The position numbers and the translations under genes are program-made. DNA of 64,000 nucleotides from Qipengyuania huizhouensis (GTDB taxonomy: Bacteria > Pseudomonadota > Alphaproteobacteria > Sphingomonadales > Sphingomonadaceae). Of the stretch, positions 52,660 to 62,110 are shown piece after piece (position 1 is the stretch's first letter; each line of letters starts with the position of its first letter). The DNA lies in the NCBI RefSeq assembly GCF_019711635.1, contig NZ_JAIGNT010000008.1, positions 1-64,000 of the forward strand. Direction: 5' to 3'. The notes under the pieces are model-generated. The model was not told the DNA's origin. It worked only from the letters and a program-made list of their open reading frames with translations, and did not search any database.

Positions 52660-53280
52660 ATGATACAGACTATCGCCTTTTACATGTTTGCGGTGCTCGT
52701 CATTGCATCGGCCGTGATGGTGATCACGGCACGCAATCCCGTGCACTCGGTGCTGTGGCTCATCCTTGCATTCTTCAACGCGGCCGGCCTCATGGTGCTG
52801 GTGGGCGCGGAATTCATCGCGATGCTGCTTGTCATCGTCTATGTTGGCGCTGTCGCGGTGCTGTTCCTCTTCGTGGTCATGATGCTCGACATCGATGTGG
52901 CCGAATTGCGCGCTGGGTTCGTAAGAAACTTCCCGCTTGGTATCGTTATCGCTCTGGTGTTGCTTGCCGAACTGGTGCTGGGCATCGGTGCCTATCAGGT
53001 TGGCGCGATCGAACTCGGCACTCCGATGGCGAGTGACGCACCTGCCATGCTGGAAAGCAATACGGGCGCGATCGGTGCACTGCTCTACACCAAATACCTT
53101 TTCCTGTTCGAAGCAGCGGGCCTCATCCTGCTGGTCGCGATGATCGGTGCGATCGTGTTGACGCACCGACCGCCCAAGACCAAGCGCGGTCATCAGGATA
53201 TCGGCAAGCAGAACCGCCGCAATCCAGATGAAGCGACGCAAATGAAGCAGCCCACCGTCGGTAAGGGGGTCGAACTGTGA
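52660..53280 (+). CDS. nuoJ: NADH-quinone oxidoreductase subunit J
   Basis: A 206-residue membrane subunit with five transmembrane helices. The third helix carries the conserved [20 protein letters not shown] pi-bulge region linked to coupling. The C-terminal tail (about 168-206) is charged and poorly conserved. Its TGA overlaps the nuoK GTG start by 4 bases. Confidence 0.95.
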   Translation: MIQTIAFYMFAVLVIASAVMVITARNPVHSVLWLILAFFNAAGLMVLVGAEFIAMLLVIVYVGAVAVLFLFVVMMLDIDVAELRAGFVRNFPLGIVIALVLLAELVLGIGAYQVGAIELGTPMASDAPAMLESNTGAIGALLYTKYLFLFEAAGLILLVAMIGAIVLTHRPPKTKRGHQDIGKQNRRNPDEATQMKQPTVGKGVEL

Positions 53281-53582
53281 TCGGTATCGAACACTATGTC
53301 ATCGTCAGTGCGATCCTGTTCGTACTGGGCGTTCTCGGTATCTTCCTCAACCGGAAGAACATCATTGTTATCCTGATGGCCATCGAACTCATTCTGCTGG
53401 CGGTGAATATCAACCTCGTGGCGTTCAGTGCCTTCCTCGGCGATCTGGTGGGGCAAGTCTTTGCCATGTTCGTACTGACCGTTGCCGCGGGTGAAGCGGC
53501 GATCGGACTTGCGATCCTCGTCATCTACTTCCGTGGCCGCGGCACGATCGCAGTCGACGATGCCAACCGGATGAAGGGATAA
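53277..53582 (+). CDS. nuoK: NADH-quinone oxidoreductase subunit K
   Basis: A 101-residue membrane subunit with three helices and the two buried glutamates needed for proton translocation, in [14 protein letters not shown] and [14 protein letters not shown] start at 53277 overlaps nuoJ. The gap to nuoL is 6 bases. Confidence 0.97.
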   Translation: MIGIEHYVIVSAILFVLGVLGIFLNRKNIIVILMAIELILLAVNINLVAFSAFLGDLVGQVFAMFVLTVAAGEAAIGLAILVIYFRGRGTIAVDDANRMKG

Positions 53583-53588
53583 GCATCC

Positions 53589-55667
53589 GTGCAGACCTCC
53601 ATTCTCCTCATCGTCTTTCTGCCGCTGCTCGCCGCGATCGTGGCGGGTCTCGTCAACAAGGGCGCGCCGAGCGTTTTCGCGAAAGCGATCACGACCGGTT
53701 CGCTGTTTGTCGCCTGCGCCTTGAGCTGGCCGATTTTTCTGGGGTTCGTAAATGGCAGCGCAGAGGCTGATGTCGTTCCGGTTCTGACGTGGGTACAATC
53801 GGGAGCGCTGTCCTTCGACTGGGCGCTACGGGTTGATACTTTGACTGCGGTAATGCTGGTGGTCATCACTACCGTCTCGGCGCTCGTCCACCTCTATAGC
53901 TGGGGCTATATGGAGGAAGACCCGGGCCAGCCCAGGTTCTTCGCCTATCTCTCGCTTTTCACCTTCGCCATGCTGATGCTGGTGACGGCCGATAACCTCG
54001 TGCAGATGTTCTTCGGTTGGGAAGGCGTGGGTCTCGCCAGCTATTTGCTGATCGGTTTCTGGTTCAAGAAACCGAGCGCTAACGCCGCTGCAATCAAGGC
54101 CTTCGTAGTCAACCGCGTTGGCGACCTTGGCTTCATGATGGGTATATTCGGGACTTTCTGGGTATTCGGGACCGTCTCGATCCCTGAAATCCTCGCTGCC
54201 GCGCCGGGAATGAGCGGAGCGACAATCGGCTTCCTCGGTCTCCGGGTGCAGACGATGGATGTGCTCTGCATCCTCCTCTTCATCGGCGCGATGGGCAAAT
54301 CGGCACAGCTCGGCCTGCACACATGGCTCCCCGACGCGATGGAGGGTCCGACCCCGGTCTCCGCGCTGATCCACGCCGCGACCATGGTTACCGCAGGTGT
54401 GTTCATGGTCTGCCGTCTGTCTCCCATGTTCGAGACCGCGCCGGTTGCGCTCGCCATGGTGACCTTCATCGGCGCCGCTACCTGTATTTTCGCCGCAACC
54501 GTCGGTACGACGCAGTGGGACATCAAGCGTGTCATCGCTTACTCCACCTGTTCGCAGCTGGGTTACATGTTCTTCGCCGCCGGCGTGGGCGCATACGGGG
54601 CGGCGATGTTCCACCTGTTCACGCACGCCTTCTTCAAGGCGCTGCTGTTCCTGGGCGCCGGCTCGGTAATCCATGCGATGCACCACGAGCAGGACATGCG
54701 CTATTATGGCGGTCTTCGTAAGGAAATTCCGCTAACCTTCTGGGCGATGATGGCCGGTACGCTGGCGATCACCGGGGTCGGGGTCCTCTACGTGTTCGGC
54801 TTTGCCGGCTTCTATTCGAAAGACGCCATTCTCGAAGCGGCGTTTGCGCGCGGGACCGAGCTTGGCAACTTCGCCTTCTGGATGGGAGCGCTCGCCGCGC
54901 TGCTGACCAGTTTCTACAGCTGGCGCCTCATGTTCCTTACCTTCTGGGGCAAGCCGCGTTGGGCAGACAGCCATCATATCCAGCACGCGGTCCACGACGG
55001 GCATGACGAGCCGGACGAGCATAATGCGCCCAAGCAGGAAGATGCTGGCGAGGACGTAACACACGCCGTGCCTTCGCCAAACTACGAGGCGGGGACTGCA
55101 GGCTATCATCCGCATGAAAGCCCGATCTCAATGCTGATCCCGCTGGGTGTGCTGTCGATTGGTGCGGTGCTCGCCGGTTATGTGTTCAGGGATGCTTTCA
55201 TCGACGGCTCTTCGGGTGCTGTGAACGGAGCGTTCTGGGCCGGTTCCATCTATTTTAACGAGAACCTCATCCACGGCCTCCATGCGGTGCCGACATGGGT
55301 GAAGCTGACGGCGACTGTCGTGATGCTTCTTGGTCTGCTTGCCGCATGGCTTGCTTACATCAAGGACACCTCGATCCCTGGCAAAGCAGCCGAACAGCTC
55401 GGCCCGGTTTACCGCTTCTTTTACAACAAGTGGTATTTCGACGAGCTCTACCATTATCTTTTCGTGATCCCCGCCTTCTGGCTGGGCCGCCAGTTCTGGA
55501 AGCTCGGCGACATCGGCACGATCGATCGCTTCGGCCCCAATGGCGTTGCCTGGGTCGTCGAAAAGGGCTCGGTCGGCGCCAAGCGCTTCCAGACCGGATA
55601 TCTTTATAGCTATGCGCTGGTGATGCTGCTCGGGCTTGTCGCCGCGATCACCTGGGTGCTGTTCTGA
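53589..55667 (+). CDS. nuoL: NADH-quinone oxidoreductase subunit L
   Basis: A 692-residue antiporter-like proton-pumping subunit, the distal end of the membrane arm. Core motifs are [18 protein letters not shown] (key Glu), [20 protein letters not shown] and [18 protein letters not shown], plus the long lateral helix near the C-terminus. A His/Asp/Glu-rich loop (about residues 460-495) is a variable cytoplasmic or periplasmic insert. GTG start; its TGA overlaps the nuoM ATG. Confidence 0.97.
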   Translation: MQTSILLIVFLPLLAAIVAGLVNKGAPSVFAKAITTGSLFVACALSWPIFLGFVNGSAEADVVPVLTWVQSGALSFDWALRVDTLTAVMLVVITTVSALVHLYSWGYMEEDPGQPRFFAYLSLFTFAMLMLVTADNLVQMFFGWEGVGLASYLLIGFWFKKPSANAAAIKAFVVNRVGDLGFMMGIFGTFWVFGTVSIPEILAAAPGMSGATIGFLGLRVQTMDVLCILLFIGAMGKSAQLGLHTWLPDAMEGPTPVSALIHAATMVTAGVFMVCRLSPMFETAPVALAMVTFIGAATCIFAATVGTTQWDIKRVIAYSTCSQLGYMFFAAGVGAYGAAMFHLFTHAFFKALLFLGAGSVIHAMHHEQDMRYYGGLRKEIPLTFWAMMAGTLAITGVGVLYVFGFAGFYSKDAILEAAFARGTELGNFAFWMGALAALLTSFYSWRLMFLTFWGKPRWADSHHIQHAVHDGHDEPDEHNAPKQEDAGEDVTHAVPSPNYEAGTAGYHPHESPISMLIPLGVLSIGAVLAGYVFRDAFIDGSSGAVNGAFWAGSIYFNENLIHGLHAVPTWVKLTATVVMLLGLLAAWLAYIKDTSIPGKAAEQLGPVYRFFYNKWYFDELYHYLFVIPAFWLGRQFWKLGDIGTIDRFGPNGVAWVVEKGSVGAKRFQTGYLYSYALVMLLGLVAAITWVLF

Positions 55668-57211
55668 TGGAGTTCCCCATCCTCTCGCTCATGCTCGCCG
55701 TGCCGCTTGTTGCGGCCATCGCCTGTCTGTTTGTGAACGCCTCGACGGCGCGCATGGCCGCGTTGCTAGCGACGTTGATCGACCTCGCGCTGGGTGTTCT
55801 GCTGTGGCTCAACTACGACATCGGTGGTGCGCAGTGGCAGTTTACCGAACGTGCGCAGATCTTCGCAGGCTTCCAGTATGCACTCGGCATCGACGGCATC
55901 GCGTTGATGCTGATTATGCTCAGTGTTTTCCTGATGCCAATCTGCATCCTTGCCAGCTGGGATTCGATTACCAAGCGCGTCGGCGAATACATGGCAGCCT
56001 TTCTGCTGATGGAAGTGCTGATGATCGGCGTTTTCGCCGCCCAGGACCTTTTCCTGTTCTACATCTTCTTCGAGGCTGGCCTCATCCCGATGTACCTGAT
56101 CATCGGCGTGTGGGGCGGCGATAACCGGATCTACGCCTCGTATAAGTTCTTCCTCTACACGCTACTCGGCTCGGTGCTGATGCTGATCGCCATGCTTTGG
56201 ATGGTGAACGAGGCGGGGACGACCGAAATTCCCGCTTTGATGCAGTACGATTTTCCGGTCGATGCCCAGCTGTGGCTGTGGCTTGCCTTCTTTGCCAGTT
56301 TTGCGGTGAAGATGCCGATGTGGCCGGTACACACCTGGTTGCCCGACGCGCACGTGCAGGCGCCGACTGCAGGTTCCGTGATCCTTGCCGGCGTCCTGCT
56401 GAAACTCGGTGGTTATGGTTTCATCCGCTTCAGCCTGCCCATGTTCCCCGATGCAAGTGCTGACCTGGCGTGGGTGATCTTCGCCCTGTCCATGGTGGCG
56501 GTTATTTACACCTCCCTTGTCGCGCTGGTGCAGGAAGACATGAAGAAGCTGATCGCCTATTCGTCGGTCGCCCACATGGCGATCGTGACGGTGGGTCTGT
56601 TCGCCTTCAACGTACAAGGTCTCGAAGGCGCAATGATGGTAATGCTGGGACACGGCCTTGTCTCCGGTGCGCTGTTCCTTTGTGTCGGTGTAATTTACGA
56701 CCGGCTGCACACGCGTGAGATCGCGCGTTATGGCGGCCTCAGCATCAATATGCCTAAATACGCTCTGTTCTTTCTGCTCTTCACCATGGCCTCGATCGGT
56801 CTTCCTGGGACGAGCAACTTCGTCGGCGAGTTCCTGGCACTGGCCGGCATTTACGAAGTCTCGACCTTTGTCACGCTGGTTTGCACCACCGGGATTATCC
56901 TGGGTGCAGGGTATATGCTGTATCTCTACCGCCGCGTCGCATTCGGCCTGCAGAAGAACGCCGATGCCGCCGCAATGCCCGATCTAAACGCCCGAGAATG
57001 GGCTATGCTTGCTCCGATCGCGGCCGCCGTGCTGTGGATGGGCATCTATCCGGAAAGCTTCCTAGCCCCCATGCGTCAGGATATTGCCGCTCTTGAAACC
57101 CGTCTTGCCAGTGTAGCTCCACGTTATGACAGCGCGCTTGAAGTAGGCGCGCCTCGCACGCAGGCGGCAAATTACGTAGAGCCAAGCCATGAAGGGGAGG
57201 GAGAGCACTAA
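55667..57211 (+). CDS. nuoM: NADH-quinone oxidoreductase subunit M
   Basis: A 514-residue antiporter-like subunit with about 14 transmembrane helices. Conserved elements are FFEAGLIPMYLIIGVWGG (key Glu), VKMPMWPVHTWLPDAHVQAP and LVQEDMKKLIAYSSVAHM with its pumping lysines. The C-terminal 40 residues are a soluble tail. Starts on the last base of the nuoL stop; TAATG overlap with nuoN. Confidence 0.97.
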   Translation: MEFPILSLMLAVPLVAAIACLFVNASTARMAALLATLIDLALGVLLWLNYDIGGAQWQFTERAQIFAGFQYALGIDGIALMLIMLSVFLMPICILASWDSITKRVGEYMAAFLLMEVLMIGVFAAQDLFLFYIFFEAGLIPMYLIIGVWGGDNRIYASYKFFLYTLLGSVLMLIAMLWMVNEAGTTEIPALMQYDFPVDAQLWLWLAFFASFAVKMPMWPVHTWLPDAHVQAPTAGSVILAGVLLKLGGYGFIRFSLPMFPDASADLAWVIFALSMVAVIYTSLVALVQEDMKKLIAYSSVAHMAIVTVGLFAFNVQGLEGAMMVMLGHGLVSGALFLCVGVIYDRLHTREIARYGGLSINMPKYALFFLLFTMASIGLPGTSNFVGEFLALAGIYEVSTFVTLVCTTGIILGAGYMLYLYRRVAFGLQKNADAAAMPDLNAREWAMLAPIAAAVLWMGIYPESFLAPMRQDIAALETRLASVAPRYDSALEVGAPRTQAANYVEPSHEGEGEH

Positions 57212-58665
57212 TGTCCTACTCTACCTCTCTATACCTTACCGGCGCCGAAATCGGTCTGTCGCTCGCTGGGCTCGTGCTGCTGCTGGTTACAGCATGGACC
57301 GGTGAAAAGGCCGCCCGCGCTATTACCATTGCCGCTGTCGCTGCGCTATTCGGCGCTCTGTCTTTCAACTTTTCGTTGTTCGATGACGGGGTGGCGGGGA
57401 GCGCGTTTGGCGGTCTGTTCCTGGCCGACGGCTTTGCGGTTTTCGCCAAGAGCCTCGTTTATGTCGCGACCATCGCCTGCCTTATCGTCGCTCCGCGCTA
57501 TTTCGATGCGCGTGGCGAATATCGCGGCGAATATCCCGTGCTGATGCTGTTCAACGCGGTCGGGATGGGCATGATGGTTTCAGCTACCGACCTGATGACC
57601 CTCTACATCGGTCTCGAGATGTCGAGCCTGTCTTCTTATGTCCTCGCGAGCTTCGCGCGGCGCGATGATCGGTCGAGCGAGGCAGGTCTCAAGTATTTTG
57701 TCCTGGGCGCACTGGCATCAGGTATCATTCTTTACGGTGTAAGCCTGGTTTATGGCTTCTCCGGTACCACCAATTACGAGGGTATCCGGGCAGCGTTTTC
57801 GTCGGACTTCCCGACCGGAGCGATGTTTGGCGTGGTTTTCGTGCTCGCGGGTCTCGCCTTCAAGATTTCTGCCGTGCCATTCCATATGTGGACGCCCGAC
57901 GTTTACGAAGGTGCGCCCACGCCGGTTACGGCCTTTTTTGCCAGCGCGCCCAAGGTGGCAGCCGTAGCGATGCTGGTCCGCATGGCCACCGGCCCTTTCG
58001 GTGGTCAGGTCGAGGCGTGGCAGCAAATCGTCATCTTTGCAGCGCTTGCTTCCATCGTGGTCGGTGCTCTGGGCGCGATTGGCCAGCAGAACCTCAAGCG
58101 GTTGCTTGCCTATTCATCGATCAACAACGTGGGCTTTATCCTCATCGGGCTTGCCGCAGCTACACCGGAAGGTATGTCGGCCGTGCTGGTCTACCTCTTC
58201 ATTTACGTCTTCATGACCCTTGGGAGCTTCGTTGCGCTGCTGATGCTGCGTGATGCTGATGGTAAGGCGCTCGCTACCTTCGACGACATTTCAGGACTTT
58301 CGACTACCAGCCCGGCATTGGCATGGTGTCTCCTTGCAATGATGTTCAGCTTGGCCGGTATCCCGCCGTTGTTCGGCTTCTGGGGCAAGTTCGTCGTGTT
58401 CCAGGCCGCCGTACAGGCAGATATGGTAGCTCTGGCGGCTATCGGTATCGCCGCCAGTGTGATCGGCGCTTTCTATTATATCAAGTTCGTCAAGGTGATG
58501 TTCTTCGACGAGCCGAAGGTTGCTGGTCCGGCAAAGGCTCCGGTATCGCATTGGGTGGTTCTGGGTCTCAGCGTGCTGGTGATCTCGCCACTTGGCTATT
58601 TGCTGACACCGTGGTTGGGCAATCTGGCAGATCTGGCAGCGCAGGCGCTGTTCTACGCGGCTTGA
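57211..58665 (+). CDS. nuoN: NADH-quinone oxidoreductase subunit N
   Basis: A 484-residue antiporter-like subunit next to NuoK in the membrane arm. Signature stretches are LYIGLEMSSLSSYVLASF, KISAVPFHMWTPDVYEGAPT and NLKRLLAYSSINNVGFIL. Last of the 14 nuo genes. Its stop overlaps the TTG start of birA by 4 bases, so the ligase is translated by coupling. Confidence 0.97.
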   Translation: MSYSTSLYLTGAEIGLSLAGLVLLLVTAWTGEKAARAITIAAVAALFGALSFNFSLFDDGVAGSAFGGLFLADGFAVFAKSLVYVATIACLIVAPRYFDARGEYRGEYPVLMLFNAVGMGMMVSATDLMTLYIGLEMSSLSSYVLASFARRDDRSSEAGLKYFVLGALASGIILYGVSLVYGFSGTTNYEGIRAAFSSDFPTGAMFGVVFVLAGLAFKISAVPFHMWTPDVYEGAPTPVTAFFASAPKVAAVAMLVRMATGPFGGQVEAWQQIVIFAALASIVVGALGAIGQQNLKRLLAYSSINNVGFILIGLAAATPEGMSAVLVYLFIYVFMTLGSFVALLMLRDADGKALATFDDISGLSTTSPALAWCLLAMMFSLAGIPPLFGFWGKFVVFQAAVQADMVALAAIGIAASVIGAFYYIKFVKVMFFDEPKVAGPAKAPVSHWVVLGLSVLVISPLGYLLTPWLGNLADLAAQALFYAA

Positions 58666-59384
58666 TCCACACGGTCCCTGAAACCGGTAGCACCAACGCC
58701 GACCTCGCTGCTGCACTGCGTGCCGGTGAGGCCGTTGCCGAGGGGGCTTGGCTAGTCGCCGATCGTCAGACCGCCGGGCGCGGGCGTCTGGGTCGGGCAT
58801 GGTTCGACGGACATGGTAATTTCATGGGGTCTACCGTGGTTCGACCACATGATCGCGACCCGCCGCCAGCAACCCTCGCGTTACTAGCTGGAGTGGCATT
58901 ATATGAAGTGGTTGTACCGCTTGTAGCCAACCCTAGTGGCCTGTCGCTCAAATGGCCCAACGATCTCATGCTGGCGGGAGCGAAGCTCGCCGGTATTCTG
59001 CTCGAGCGCGAGGGTGACGCAGTTGTGGTAGGTATCGGAGTAAATCTCGCCGCAGCCCCGGATTTGCCGGACAGGCGGACGGTGGCGCTCTCTTCATATG
59101 GTCCGGCTCCGGACCGGGATGCATTCGCTCTTTCGCTTGCCACCAGCTTTGACCGCGAGCTCGAACGTTGGCGCGCATTTGGTCTCGATTCTCTGGTTCG
59201 CCGTTGGGAAAGCGCAGCGCATCCTCGCGGTACACAGCTCAATGTGCATCCGCCCGGCGAGAAACCGATTATCGGCGCATTCGGAGGCTTGACCGGGGAC
59301 GGCATGCTGCGCCTGCTCTTGGCGGGCGGGGAAGAGCGTGTCATCCATGCAGGCGATGTGATGCTCGCAAACGAGGAGAGCTGA
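58662..59384 (+). CDS. birA: Biotin--[acetyl-CoA-carboxylase] ligase BirA
   Basis: A 240-residue monofunctional biotin protein ligase that attaches biotin to the acetyl-CoA carboxylase carrier protein. The biotinyl-AMP site is TAGRGRLGRAWFDGHGN near residues 36-52 and KWPNDLMLAGAKLAGIL follows near 89-105. The N-terminal HTH of E. coli BirA is missing, so it is not a repressor. The only plausible start is TTG 58662 (TTGA overlap with nuoN); no ATG or GTG is available before the ETGSTN motif. Three bases before coaX. Confidence 0.93.
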   Translation: MIHTVPETGSTNADLAAALRAGEAVAEGAWLVADRQTAGRGRLGRAWFDGHGNFMGSTVVRPHDRDPPPATLALLAGVALYEVVVPLVANPSGLSLKWPNDLMLAGAKLAGILLEREGDAVVVGIGVNLAAAPDLPDRRTVALSSYGPAPDRDAFALSLATSFDRELERWRAFGLDSLVRRWESAAHPRGTQLNVHPPGEKPIIGAFGGLTGDGMLRLLLAGGEERVIHAGDVMLANEES

Positions 59385-59387
59385 GCG

Positions 59388-60164
59388 ATGTTGCTCGCAG
59401 CCGATGTCGGAAATACCAACGTGGTCTTCGCCTTGTTCGATGGGCGGGAAGTGAAGGCTCGCTGGCGCATCGCCACCGATGCTCGCCGCACCGGCGATGA
59501 ATATGCAGTCTGGCTACTTCAGTTGCTGAAACTCGAAGGCTACGCACGCGATCAGGTGACACATATCATCATCGGCTCGGTAGTCCCGCGCTCGATTCAC
59601 AATTTGACGGTACTGTCCCAGAAATATTTCGGCGTCGATCCCATCATCGCAGGGCAGGCTGGGGCAGAGTGGGGCTTCGAACTCGACATTGAACAGCCCA
59701 GTTCGCTCGGGGCGGACCGTGCGCTCAACGCTCTCGCCGCGCATGAGAAGTATGAAGGCGATTTGATCGTGGTGGATTTCGGCACGGCGACGACCTTCGA
59801 CGCAGTTGATTTCAATGGAGCCTATAAGGGCGGTATCATTGCACCAGGTATCAACCTGTCGCTCGACGCGCTTGTGGGCAACACTGCGAAGCTGCCGCGC
59901 ATAGCTATAGATAAACCCACATCGGACAGCGTGATTGGCCGCAATACAGAAGAGCAGATGCTGATTGGCGTATTTTGGGGTTATGTATCGCTGATCGAGG
60001 GGCTGGTCGAACGCATGAAGCGTGAGATCGGGCGCCCGGCACGGGTCGTGGCCACCGGTGGACTTGCTCTGCTATTCGATGAACATACCGACCTTTTCGA
60101 CGCCGTCGACAGCGATCTTACACTCGACGGCCTAGCCATCCTTGCGGAGCGCGCAACCTCTTGA
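59388..60164 (+). CDS. coaX: Type III pantothenate kinase
   Basis: A 258-residue CoaX, which phosphorylates pantothenate in the first step of CoA synthesis and is not inhibited by CoA. The ATP loop [16 protein letters not shown] is at the N-terminus, the substrate [15 protein letters not shown] segment near residues 106-120 and [13 protein letters not shown] near 124-136. Cytoplasmic. Overlaps the TTG start of rnj by 4 bases. Confidence 0.96.
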   Translation: MLLAADVGNTNVVFALFDGREVKARWRIATDARRTGDEYAVWLLQLLKLEGYARDQVTHIIIGSVVPRSIHNLTVLSQKYFGVDPIIAGQAGAEWGFELDIEQPSSLGADRALNALAAHEKYEGDLIVVDFGTATTFDAVDFNGAYKGGIIAPGINLSLDALVGNTAKLPRIAIDKPTSDSVIGRNTEEQMLIGVFWGYVSLIEGLVERMKREIGRPARVVATGGLALLFDEHTDLFDAVDSDLTLDGLAILAERATS

Positions 60165-61819
60165 AGAAAAATTACACCCCTGAAGACGAACTCCTTTTTC
60201 TTGCCCTTGGCGGTTCGGGTGAGATCGGCATGAATGTGAATCTCTATGGCTGCCAGGGCCGCTGGCTGATGGTCGATCTCGGCATGACATTCTCCGGGGG
60301 GCAATATCCGGGAGTCGACCTGGTATTCGCCGATCTGGAATTTATCGAGGATCGGGCGAAAGACCTTGAGGCGATTGTGCTGACCCACGCGCATGAAGAT
60401 CACATCGGTGCGGTGCCCTATTTCGCGTCAGACCTCGGCGTGCCGATATATGCCACGCCATTCACCGCAGAACTGGTGCGGCGCAAACTCGAAGAGGCCG
60501 GTCTCGAAGGGCAGGTCGAACTTAATATCATCAAAGAGGATCACGGCAGTTTCCGCGTCGGACCGTTCGAAGTTACCTACATCCCGCTTGCCCATTCGAT
60601 CGCAGAAGGTAACGCGTTGTTGATCGACACACCGCACGGTCGGATATTTCACACCGGCGACTGGAAGCTCGATGAAGATCCGATCATAGGCGAACCCACA
60701 ACCGAGCAAGAACTTAGCGAGATCGGTGACGAGGGCGTGCTGGCGCTGGTCTGCGACAGCACCAATGTCTTCAATCCCTCGCCCAGCGGATCCGAAGGTG
60801 CGGTTTTCAAGGGGTTGCTGGAAGAGGTTCAGCGTCATCATGGCAAGCGCGTGCTGGTGACGACTTTCGCCAGCAACGTCGCCCGTCTTCACACGCTTGG
60901 CGAAGTCGCTCGGGAAACGGGGCGTCAACTTTGTATTGCCGGTCGTTCCCTGGATCGCATTATCGATGTGGCGCAGGAAAACGGTTATCTCAGCGACTTT
61001 CCCGAGCCGGTAGATTTCGACACCGCCATGGGACTGCCCCGCGGTGAAGTGTTGATCCTTGCGACTGGCGGACAGGGCGAGCCGCGCGCGGCGCTATCGC
61101 GTATCTCCGAAGACAACCATCCCATCGAACTGGTCCCGGGCGACGTAGTCCTGTTCTCAAGCCGCCAGATTCCCGGAAACGAACTTGCGATCGGCGCGGT
61201 GCAGAACCGGCTTGCTGCAAAGGGTGTGACCATGGTCACAGACCGGCAAAGTATGATTCATGTTTCTGGCCACCCGGGGCGTCCGGAGCTCGAGGCACTT
61301 TATGGCTGGCTGCGTCCCGATATCCTGATTCCGGTACATGGGGAGATGCGCCACATGCAGGAGCAGGCGCGGGTCGGTCTGGCCAGCGGCATCCCCGACG
61401 CGGTGGTCCAGCAGAATGGAGATATCGTCCGCCTCGCACCAGGTGCGCCAGGCAAGATCGCGGAGGTGAGGGCAGGGCGGCTCGTTCTGGACGGCGATAT
61501 CATCGCACCCGCAGACGGCGACAGCATAGTCATGCGTCGCCGGATCATGAACGAGGGTGTCGTGATCGTAGCGCTTGACGACAAGCTGAATCCTTTGATC
61601 GACAGTCTGGGCTTGCCATTGGACGAGGATTACGAGGACTTCGTAACCGAAGCGATTCAAGATATCCGCAACGCTATTGGAAAATTGAAGGGGGCTGAGC
61701 GCAGGTCGCGAGATAGCATTCATGAAGCAGCCCGTCTCGCGGCGCGCCGGGCTGCCCAGCGCTGGTCCGGTAAGCGGCCGCAAGTCCGTGTATTGCTGCC
61801 AACGCAGGGACTGGATTGA
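60161..61819 (+). CDS. rnj: Ribonuclease J
   Basis: A 552-residue metallo-beta-lactamase/beta-CASP ribonuclease with endo- and 5'-exonuclease activity. Zinc ligands are in [14 protein letters not shown] and the second-shell His/Asp in [11 protein letters not shown]; the beta-CASP segment has [13 protein letters not shown] and the C-terminal [11 protein letters not shown] motif. The start is TTG 60161, coupled to coaX; no ATG precedes the conserved [12 protein letters not shown] start. Together with RNase E, this organism would have both mRNA-decay systems. Confidence 0.95.
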   Translation: MKKNYTPEDELLFLALGGSGEIGMNVNLYGCQGRWLMVDLGMTFSGGQYPGVDLVFADLEFIEDRAKDLEAIVLTHAHEDHIGAVPYFASDLGVPIYATPFTAELVRRKLEEAGLEGQVELNIIKEDHGSFRVGPFEVTYIPLAHSIAEGNALLIDTPHGRIFHTGDWKLDEDPIIGEPTTEQELSEIGDEGVLALVCDSTNVFNPSPSGSEGAVFKGLLEEVQRHHGKRVLVTTFASNVARLHTLGEVARETGRQLCIAGRSLDRIIDVAQENGYLSDFPEPVDFDTAMGLPRGEVLILATGGQGEPRAALSRISEDNHPIELVPGDVVLFSSRQIPGNELAIGAVQNRLAAKGVTMVTDRQSMIHVSGHPGRPELEALYGWLRPDILIPVHGEMRHMQEQARVGLASGIPDAVVQQNGDIVRLAPGAPGKIAEVRAGRLVLDGDIIAPADGDSIVMRRRIMNEGVVIVALDDKLNPLIDSLGLPLDEDYEDFVTEAIQDIRNAIGKLKGAERRSRDSIHEAARLAARRAAQRWSGKRPQVRVLLPTQGLD

Positions 61820-61836
61820 TAATCATGGAGCTTCCG

Positions 61837-62109
61837 ATGGAATGGACCTCCATACTAGCGATCTACGCGCTGTTCTGGGTCGTCAGCGCGTTCGTCCTGC
61901 TTCCGTTCGGGGTCGAGACGCACGATGAAGCCGGGATCGCCAAAGTTCCCGGTCAGGCTGAAAGCGCACCTGCCAATTTCCGGCCCGGACTTCTTGCGAA
62001 GCGCGCAACCGGCCTCGCGGTCCTGCTGACCACACTCTATGTGCTCAACTATGCCTTTGGCTGGATAAGAGCTGAAGACCTGATCTTCTGGGGTCCCACC
62101 GCCGGGTGA
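61837..62109 (+). CDS. DUF1467 family small membrane protein
   Basis: A 90-residue protein with two transmembrane helices (WTSILAIYALFWVVSAFVLL and a C-terminal ATGLAVLLTTLYVLNYAFGW) separated by a short polar loop with FGVETHDEAG. This matches the uncharacterised DUF1467 family that commonly follows rnj in alphaproteobacteria. I chose ATG 61837 because GGAG lies 6 bases before it and the family starts with MxWTS; an ATG at 61825 is possible. Its stop is one base from the convergent coiled-coil gene. Confidence 0.85.
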   Translation: MEWTSILAIYALFWVVSAFVLLPFGVETHDEAGIAKVPGQAESAPANFRPGLLAKRATGLAVLLTTLYVLNYAFGWIRAEDLIFWGPTAG

Positions 62110-62110
62110 C

